6,860 bases of DNA from Mariprofundaceae bacterium (GTDB lineage Bacteria; Pseudomonadota; Zetaproteobacteria; Mariprofundales; J009): positions 1 through 6,860 of the forward strand of contig WFMN01000122.1 of assembly GCA_015489095.1 (NCBI GenBank). The letters are read 5' to 3'. The notes beneath the pieces are model-generated. The model made no database searches and had not been told where the DNA came from. It was given only the letters and a program-made list of their open reading frames with translations. A program made the translations under genes and the position numbers. Shown piece after piece: positions 1 through 4,186 of this stretch. The stretch's first letter is position 1; every line of letters begins with the position of its first letter.

Positions 1-4
1 GCAT

Positions 5-34
5 GGATTCCGGCTCGGAGGCCGGAATGACGGG
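5..34. repeat. Palindromic intergenic repeat, copy A (probably one end of a longer unit)
   Basis: ATTCCGGC at 7-14 is the exact reverse complement of GCCGGAAT at 21-28, giving an 8-bp stem with a 6-base loop, followed by GACGGG. Bases 12-31 recur at 175-194 with one mismatch. The look (GGATTCCGGC...GCCGGAATGACGG) resembles dispersed palindromic repeats seen between genes in many proteobacteria. This comparison is from memory, not a search. The window begins here, so the unit may extend further left. Confidence 0.6.
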
Positions 35-47
35 ATTCTCCTTCCCC

Positions 48-82
48 CCTCCGCGCCTCCGCGCCTCCGCGGTGAAAAAAAA
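48..82. repeat. Three tandem CCTCCGCG copies ending in GGTGAAAAAAAA
   Basis: Three perfect tandem 8-mers CCTCCGCG occupy 48-55, 56-63 and 64-71. They are followed by GTG and a run of eight A (75-82). It has the same design as the block at 215-247: a short period of about 8-9 bases with a CTCYGYG core, ending in GGT(G)AAAA. Such blocks are widespread intergenic repeats in environmental bacterial genomes (recollection). No coding role is visible. Confidence 0.65.
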
Positions 83-88
83 TAATGA

Positions 89-120
89 ACCACGAAGACA
101 CAAAGACACGAAGGAAGAAG
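89..120. repeat. Period-9 purine-rich repeat (ACCACGAAGACACAAAGACACGAAG type)
   Basis: The block starts ACCACGAAGACACAAAG and continues with a degenerate period of about nine bases to about 117. Its reverse complement ends in CTTCGTGGTTC, so it has the same design as the CTCYGYG-GGT blocks at 48-82 and 215-247 but in the opposite orientation. It stands head-to-head with the first block across an A/T-rich spacer (75-88). This is a familiar dispersed repeat type in environmental genomes (recollection); its function is unknown. Confidence 0.6.
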
Positions 121-123
121 AGA

Positions 124-194
124 ATGCCGGGCTTGATCCAGCATCCATCTTCGCCGCCCGACCCCGTGGGTTCAGGCTCGGAGGCCGGCATGAC
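124..194. repeat. Palindromic intergenic repeat, copy B, with matching ends
   Basis: ATGCCGG at 124-130 is the exact reverse complement of CCGGCAT at 185-191, so the segment has inverted ends about 68 bases apart. Its right end (175-194) matches copy A (12-31) at 19 of 20 positions. The left arm reads GGGCTTGATCCAGCATCC, a sequence style common in short dispersed palindromic elements. It could be a non-autonomous mobile unit or a REP/MITE-like element. No transposase is nearby. Confidence 0.5.
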
Positions 195-214
195 CATCTG
201 TTCTCACCCCTCCC

Positions 215-247
215 CTCTGTGCCCTCTGTGCCCTCTGTGGTAAAATA
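215..247. repeat. Three tandem CTCTGTGCC copies ending in GGTAAAAT
   Basis: CTCTGTGCC occurs at 215-223 and 224-232, and a third copy (233-241) changes its last three bases to GGT. An AT-rich tail, AAAATAACA, follows. It has the orientation and design of the block at 48-82 and is inverted relative to 89-120. The copies touch without spacers, which excludes a CRISPR array. Confidence 0.65.
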
Positions 248-269
248 ACACCTATCCCAGAGGCAATTC

Positions 270-290
270 GCGGTTGGAAACCGCTCCTAC
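270..290 (-). repeat. REP-like element (GTAG head plus hairpin)
   Basis: On the minus strand the segment reads GTAGGAGCGGTTTCCAACCGC, a GTAG tetranucleotide followed by a palindrome. On the plus strand, GCGGTT (270-275) pairs with AACCGC (279-284) around a 3-base loop. A GTAG head next to a short stem is the hallmark of REP sequences mobilised by RAYT (TnpA-REP) transposases. No RAYT gene is present here. Only one clear copy lies in this window. Confidence 0.6.
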
Positions 291-301
291 AGCCTGTGAG
301 G

Positions 302-319
302 CGGGGAATCCTTTCCCCG
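302..319. repeat. Small perfect hairpin next to the REP-like element
   Basis: CGGGGAA (302-308) pairs exactly with TTCCCCG (313-319) around a 4-base loop. A smaller palindrome, GCCT-GTG-AGGC (292-302), lies between it and the REP-like hairpin. The three hairpins may be parts of one compound repeat at 270-319. No U-run follows, so it does not look like an intrinsic terminator. Confidence 0.5.
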
Positions 320-328
320 AACCTATCC

Positions 329-357
329 GTGGCAGTGCCCGCCCCGGCGCGGATAAC
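329..357 (+). promoter_or_regulatory. Weak sigma70-like promoter candidate for ilvB
   Basis: GTGGCA (329-334) and GATAAC (352-357) are 17 bases apart, and each matches 4 of 6 consensus bases of TTGACA and TATAAT. Transcription would start near 364 and leave a leader of about 97 bases. This is a weak match and only a suggestion. The alternative TTGACG at 368-373 has no usable -10 box at the right distance. Confidence 0.22.
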
Positions 358-441
358 GGCCGCTTCCTTGACGATTTGGGACGGCTTCCGAGCATGGGCG
401 GCCTCTCTTCCTCCCTGTCGGCGGCAGGTGGGCACTCTAAA

Positions 442-449
442 AAGGTGGT
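442..449 (+). promoter_or_regulatory. Ribosome binding site of ilvB
   Basis: AAGGTGGT differs from the ideal AAGGAGGT at one base and ends 11 bases before the ATG at 461. This supports 461 as the start. The wider string AAGGTGGTAACGC also resembles a T-box motif (see findings). Confidence 0.6.
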
Positions 450-460
450 AACGCAACCCC

Positions 461-2167
461 ATGAAACTGACCGGAGCACAAATCTTTGTCGAATGCTTAC
501 GCCGCGAAGGGGTCGAACTGATCTTCGGCTACCCCGGCGGCGCGGTGCTGACCATCTACGACGAGATTTTCAAACAGAACCACTTTCGCCATGTGCTGGT
601 GCGCCACGAGCAGGCCGCGCTCCACGCCGCCAACGGCTACGCGCGGGTCTCCGGCAAATGCGGGGTCGCCATCGTCACCTCCGGCCCCGGCGCCACCAAC
701 GCGGTCACCGGCCTAGCCGACTCCTACGCCGACTCGGTGCCGACGGTCTGCTTCTCCGGTCAGGTGCCCACCACCATGATCGGCAACGACGCCTTTCAGG
801 AGGCCGACACCGTCGGCATCACCCGCTCCGCCACCAAACACAACTTTCTGGTCAAGCGGGTGGAGGATCTGGCCAAGACCATCCGCCAAGCGTTCCACAT
901 CGCCACCACCGGCCGGCCGGGGCCGGTGCTGGTCGATATTCCCAAGGATATCACCAACGAACGCTGCCTGTTTGACTACCCCGAAACGGTGGAGATGCGC
1001 TCCTACAAGCCGGTTACCCACGGCCACCCCGGTCAGGTGCGCCGCGCCGCCAAGATGCTGCTGGAGGCCAAGCGGCCGGTGATCTACTCCGGCGGCGGGG
1101 CGGTCTCCTCCGAGCATGGCGCGTCGCGGCTGCTGGAGCTCGCCACCCTGCTCAACGCGCCGGTGACCAACACCCTGATGGGGCTGGGCGCCATCCCCGG
1201 CGACGACCCCCATTTTCTCGGCATGCTCGGCATGCACGGCACCTTCGAGGCCAACATGGCGGTCTCCAACTGCGACCTGCTGGTGGCGGTCGGCGCCCGC
1301 TTCGACGACCGTGTCACCGGGCGCCTCGACCGCTTCGCCACCGGCGCCAAGGTGATCCATATCGATGTCGATCCCTCCTCCATCTCCAAGAATGTGCACG
1401 CCCATCTGCCGATTGTCGGCGATGTCGGTATCGTGCTCAAGCAGTTGATCGACGAGCTGGTGCGCCGCGAGCGCAAGGCCGACCCCGACGCGCTGGCGGC
1501 GTGGTGGGCAACCATCCACGAGTGGCAGCAGCGCGACTGCCTGCGCTGCGACCAAGAGAGGGGGGGCAAGATCAAACCGCAGGAGGTGATCCGCCGCCTC
1601 CACGCCGCCACCAACGGCGAGGCGGTGGTGGTCACCGATGTCGGCCAGCATCAGATGTGGGCGGCACAGTACTACCCCTTCCGCCGGCCGCGCCGTTTTC
1701 TCACCTCTGGCGGGCTGGGCACCATGGGCTACGGGTTGCCGGCGGCGCTGGGCGCGCAGATGGCCGCCCCCGACAGCCGCACCATCGTCATCACCGGCGA
1801 CGGCTCCTTCCAGATGTGCACCCAAGAGCTGGCAACCGCGTTTCAGTACCAGCTACCGATCACGGTGGTGATTCTCAACAACGGCTACCTCGGCATGGTG
1901 CGGCAGTGGCAGGAGATGTTCTACCAGCAGCGCTACTCCCACTCCTATTTCGACTCCCTGCCCGACTTCGCCAAGCTGGCCGAGGCCTACGGCGGCATCG
2001 GCATCAAGGTGGAGCAGCTCGACCAGCTCGACGACGCCATCAACCGCGCCATGGCGGAGCGCGAGCGTTTCATGGTGCTCGACATCACGGTGGCGGGCGA
2101 GGAGAATGTCTATCCGATGGTGCCCGCCGGCGCCGCCCTCGACGAGATGGTGCTCGCCCCCGAATAA
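461..2167 (+). CDS. ilvB: Acetolactate synthase, catalytic (large) subunit
   Basis: This thiamine-diphosphate enzyme condenses two pyruvates to acetolactate, or pyruvate plus 2-oxobutyrate to acetohydroxybutyrate. It is the first common step of valine, leucine and isoleucine synthesis in the cytoplasm. The 568 residues are the normal length. The N-terminal ThDP-binding half carries the catalytic glutamate E50 in RHEQAA. The central domain has RFDDRVTG (280-287), the FAD-site signature of biosynthetic rather than catabolic enzymes. The C-terminal half carries the Mg-ThDP motif, GDGSF (446-450) through NNGYLGM (473-479), followed by RQWQE (481-485). The frame is intact and a near-ideal Shine-Dalgarno precedes the start. 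The small regulatory subunit gene that usually follows directly is missing; a 175-base gap and unrelated signalling genes follow instead. A small subunit may lie elsewhere, or this may be a second copy. The family assignment is very secure; in vivo role and partner are inferred. Confidence 0.96.
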   Translation: MKLTGAQIFVECLRREGVELIFGYPGGAVLTIYDEIFKQNHFRHVLVRHEQAALHAANGYARVSGKCGVAIVTSGPGATNAVTGLADSYADSVPTVCFSGQVPTTMIGNDAFQEADTVGITRSATKHNFLVKRVEDLAKTIRQAFHIATTGRPGPVLVDIPKDITNERCLFDYPETVEMRSYKPVTHGHPGQVRRAAKMLLEAKRPVIYSGGGAVSSEHGASRLLELATLLNAPVTNTLMGLGAIPGDDPHFLGMLGMHGTFEANMAVSNCDLLVAVGARFDDRVTGRLDRFATGAKVIHIDVDPSSISKNVHAHLPIVGDVGIVLKQLIDELVRRERKADPDALAAWWATIHEWQQRDCLRCDQERGGKIKPQEVIRRLHAATNGEAVVVTDVGQHQMWAAQYYPFRRPRRFLTSGGLGTMGYGLPAALGAQMAAPDSRTIVITGDGSFQMCTQELATAFQYQLPITVVILNNGYLGMVRQWQEMFYQQRYSHSYFDSLPDFAKLAEAYGGIGIKVEQLDQLDDAINRAMAERERFMVLDITVAGEENVYPMVPAGAALDEMVLAPE

Positions 2168-2232
2168 CGCCCCGCCACCATGGAGACGGCGGCAAAATCT
2201 GCCACACCCACCACCCCCATAATGCCGCGGAA

Positions 2233-2267
2233 TCCCGGCCATCGCCGGGAAGGCAGCCCGCTTTTCC
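2233..2267 (+). terminator. Possible terminator or palindromic repeat after ilvB
   Basis: TCCCGGC (2233-2239) pairs exactly with GCCGGGA (2244-2250) around the loop CATC. A short T stretch (CTTTTCC, 2261-2267) lies ten bases beyond the stem, which is further than in a classical intrinsic terminator. It could end ilvB transcription inefficiently, or be a dispersed palindrome resembling those at 5-34. Its position in the ilvB-kinase gap fits separation of the two transcription units. Confidence 0.4.
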
Positions 2268-2276
2268 CCGCGTTTC

Positions 2277-2298
2277 CGCGGCGCTCGGCCACGCCGCG
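2277..2298. other. GC-rich inverted repeat upstream of the kinase promoter candidate
   Basis: CGCGGCG (2277-2283) pairs exactly with CGCCGCG (2292-2298) around an 8-base loop, ten bases before TTGACA at 2308. There is no T-run after it. It could be part of a terminator region, a protein-binding site, or chance in GC-rich DNA. Confidence 0.25.
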
Positions 2299-2307
2299 CG
2301 CCCCGAT

Positions 2308-2336
2308 TTGACAAATGGAATAAAATATGCAATAAA
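2308..2336 (+). promoter_or_regulatory. Sigma70-like promoter candidate for the signalling cluster
   Basis: A perfect -35 box TTGACA (2308-2313) is followed after 17 bases by AATAAA (2331-2336), a 4 of 6 match to TATAAT. The segment 2306-2337 is a conspicuous AT-rich island in GC-rich DNA, as expected for a promoter. The predicted transcription start falls at about 2343, on the start codon itself, which would make the mRNA leaderless. Confidence 0.45.
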
Positions 2337-2342
2337 TGGGGC

Positions 2343-3743
2343 ATGGAAAGGGAATCCCCGCCCACCCCGCCGATCCTGCGTTACAGCGCGCTAGCGGCCG
2401 TTGCCTATCTGCTGCTGGACGGGTTGGTGGGCGGCTGGCTCGATCACCAGCCCTTCCTCACCAGCCTGCTCTCCGCCGACGATCCGCAAGAGTGGTGGAT
2501 GCGCATCATCACCATCGTCATCATCTTCCTCTTCGGTTTCTGGGCGCGTAACGCCATCCGCCACCAGCACACACTCCTGCGCAGTCTCGAGCGCGCCCGC
2601 AATGAACTGCAACTGCTGATCGACTCCGCCTCCGAGGGCATCCTCTTCCTCGATACCGATGAAAAGGTGCAACTGGCCAACCCCGCCCTCTGCCAACTCA
2701 CCGGATACACCTTGGAGCAACTGCAACAGGGCGACCTCCACACCCTGCTCGACCCCCGCCTGCCCGATGGCGACCCGCTCGACTCCGACCACTGCCCGCT
2801 CTGCCATCTCAACCCCGAGGAGCGCACCACCACCCACATCCCCCATCTGCTGCTCACCACCGCCCACGGCGACACCATCTCCGCCGAGTGCTGGGTGCGG
2901 CCGGTGCGCAACGCGGCGGATCTACCCGAAGGGTGGCTGGCCACCATCATCGACATCGGCAAGCGCATCGCCGCCGAGCAGAAGGGGCGGGAACTGCTGG
3001 AAGATCTGCAACGGGAGCAGACGCGGCTAGAGGCACGCAACGAAGAGCTGCAACGCTTCGCCTATGTCGCCTCCCACGACCTGCAGGAGCCGCTGCGCAT
3101 GGTCTCCAGCTTCGTGCAACTGCTCCAGCGCCGCTACAACGACCAGCTTGACGACAGCGCCCGCGAGTTCATCGGCTTCGCCGTCGATGGCACCACCCGC
3201 ATGCAGCAGATGATCAACGACCTGCTCGAATACTCCCGCGTCGGCTCGCAGGGCAAGCCGCTCAAGCCGATGGCGCTGCGCCCCCTGATCGACGCCGCCA
3301 TCGCCAACCTGCAACTGGCGATCGAGGACAACGGCGCCACCATCACCGTCACCCCGTCCGATGCCATCATCATGGCCGATGAATCGCAGATGATCCGGCT
3401 GTTCCAGAACCTGATCGGCAACGCCATCAAGTTTCAGCCGGAGGGGCAGCGCGCCGAGATCACCATCGACATCCGTGAACACCCGCTGCGCATCACCATC
3501 CGCGACAACGGCATCGGCATCCCCGAGGCCTACCGCGCCAAGGTGTTCGAGGTGTTCAAGCGGCTGCACGGGCGTGACCAGTACAAGGGCAGCGGCGTGG
3601 GGCTCGCCGTCTGCCGCCGCATCGTGATGCGCCACAGCGGCACCCTCACCATCGCCGACCAGCCCGACGGCCAGCCCGGCACCACCTTCGTGATCACCCT
3701 ACCCCCCGCCCCCGAATCCCCCGCCAAGGAGCATACGCCATGA
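2343..3743 (+). CDS. Membrane-bound PAS sensor histidine kinase
   Basis: This is a two-component sensor kinase of 466 residues. Two hydrophobic segments (about 11-32 and 54-70) flank a short loop of about 20 residues, probably periplasmic; no HAMP domain is seen. A PAS domain (about 82-205) and a charged, probably coiled-coil linker (about 210-238) follow. The dimerisation domain has phosphoacceptor H245 in SHDLQEPL. The ATPase domain shows the N-box (QNLIGNAIKF, 355-364), the G1 box DNGIGI (388-393) and the G2 box GSGVGL (416-421). The sequence FKRLHGRDQYKGSGVGLAVCRRIV resembles phytochrome-type kinases that pair with Rcp1-like receivers, and such a receiver is the next gene. The PAS domain has an unusual HCPLCH cluster (150-155). 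The start is chosen because the first membrane segment begins soon after it; there is no clear ribosome binding site. The signal is unknown. The kinase call is very secure; partner choice is inferred from the gene order. Confidence 0.93.
   Translation: MERESPPTPPILRYSALAAVAYLLLDGLVGGWLDHQPFLTSLLSADDPQEWWMRIITIVIIFLFGFWARNAIRHQHTLLRSLERARNELQLLIDSASEGILFLDTDEKVQLANPALCQLTGYTLEQLQQGDLHTLLDPRLPDGDPLDSDHCPLCHLNPEERTTTHIPHLLLTTAHGDTISAECWVRPVRNAADLPEGWLATIIDIGKRIAAEQKGRELLEDLQREQTRLEARNEELQRFAYVASHDLQEPLRMVSSFVQLLQRRYNDQLDDSAREFIGFAVDGTTRMQQMINDLLEYSRVGSQGKPLKPMALRPLIDAAIANLQLAIEDNGATITVTPSDAIIMADESQMIRLFQNLIGNAIKFQPEGQRAEITIDIREHPLRITIRDNGIGIPEAYRAKVFEVFKRLHGRDQYKGSGVGLAVCRRIVMRHSGTLTIADQPDGQPGTTFVITLPPAPESPAKEHTP
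3726..3731 (+). promoter_or_regulatory. Ribosome binding site of the response regulator
   Basis: AAGGAG lies inside the end of the kinase gene, eight bases before the ATG at 3740. It fixes the start of the response regulator and supports independent re-initiation at the ATGA overlap. Confidence 0.7.
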
Positions 3744-4186
3744 GCAACCACACCTTCACCATCCTGCTGATCGAAGACAACCCCGCCGACGCCCGCTTGG
3801 TGCAGGAGGCGCTGGCGGAAAACAAGCTGCTACTCGATCTGCAGGTTGCCCACAACGGCGAGCAGGCGCTGGCGCGGCTGATGCGGCAGGGCGACCACCG
3901 CGACGCCAAGCTGCCCGACCTGATTCTGCTCGATCTCAACCTCCCCGGCATGGATGGCAAGGAGGTGCTCGGCCGCATCAAGCAGGATCCCGATCTCAAG
4001 CGGATCCCGGTGGTGATCCTCACCACCTCGCATGCCGACCGCGACATCGTGCAGACCTACAACCTCAACGCCAACGCCTATGTGATCAAACCACTGGATT
4101 TCGACCAATTCATGCACATCGTCCGCTCCACCACCCAGTTCTGGCTCACCGTCGCCGTACTCCCCGATGGCCGTGTCGATGAATAA
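3740..4186 (+). CDS. Single-domain response regulator, Rcp1/CheY-like
   Basis: This is a stand-alone receiver of 148 residues that accepts phosphate from a histidine kinase; it has no output domain. All key residues are present: acidic pocket E12 and D13 in LLIEDNPADARL, phosphoacceptor D65 in LLDLNLPGMDG, switch T95 in VVILTTS, and K117 in VIKPLD. The IEDNPADARL start, the long loop before LPDLILLDL and the tail FWLTVAVLP are typical of the Rcp1 family, which serves phytochrome-like kinases. The start codon overlaps the kinase stop (ATGA), so the two are translationally coupled and are very probably cognate partners. It likely acts by protein-protein contact or as a phosphate shuttle. What it binds downstream cannot be told from the sequence. 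Confidence 0.94.
   Translation: MSNHTFTILLIEDNPADARLVQEALAENKLLLDLQVAHNGEQALARLMRQGDHRDAKLPDLILLDLNLPGMDGKEVLGRIKQDPDLKRIPVVILTTSHADRDIVQTYNLNANAYVIKPLDFDQFMHIVRSTTQFWLTVAVLPDGRVDE

Larger units (their letters stand above)
320..460 (+). other. Probable leader region of the acetolactate synthase gene
   Basis: No gene is seen in these 141 bases. Several complementary segments could fold. AGTGCCC (334-340) matches GGGCACT (430-436), and GGCCGC (358-363) matches GCGGCC (398-403) inside it. In GC-rich DNA such pairs may arise by chance. No leader peptide rich in Leu, Val or Ile codons was found; the ATG at 394 opens a frame (MGGLSSSLSAAGG...) that runs into ilvB without stopping. Attenuation is therefore not supported. 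Confidence 0.35.

Noticed and set aside
48..247. Possible CRISPR array in the tandem repeats
   Set aside because: The repeat units are only 8-9 bases, directly abutting, with no spacers and no cas genes.
3..248. Small plus-strand frame at the window start
   Set aside because: It runs through tandem and palindromic repeats and yields repeat-derived peptide (PSVPSVPSV). It is not a gene.
394..460. Leader peptide for ilvB attenuation starting at ATG 394
   Set aside because: The frame lacks clustered Leu, Val or Ile codons and does not stop before the ilvB start, so it does not fit an attenuator peptide.
274..975. Long plus-strand frame overlapping the leader and the 5' part of ilvB
   Set aside because: Its translation is a low-complexity Arg/Gly/His-rich string, and it lies out of frame over a clear acetolactate synthase gene. 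It is a GC-rich shadow.
713..1825. Minus-strand frame of 370 codons opposite ilvB
   Set aside because: The protein is rich in Gly, Ala, His and Val with no recognisable domain, and the opposite strand encodes conserved enzyme motifs throughout. It is an antisense shadow.
2168..2342. A short ilvN/ilvH small subunit in the gap after ilvB
   Set aside because: The gap is 175 bases, too short even for a minimal ACT-domain small subunit, and the translations show no ACT-like sequence.
2793..2807. CPLCH read as a c-type haem attachment site (CXXCH)
   Set aside because: The motif lies after the second membrane segment, in a PAS domain predicted to be cytoplasmic, whereas haem c is attached outside the cytoplasm. 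A metal or redox role is kept as a separate weak idea.
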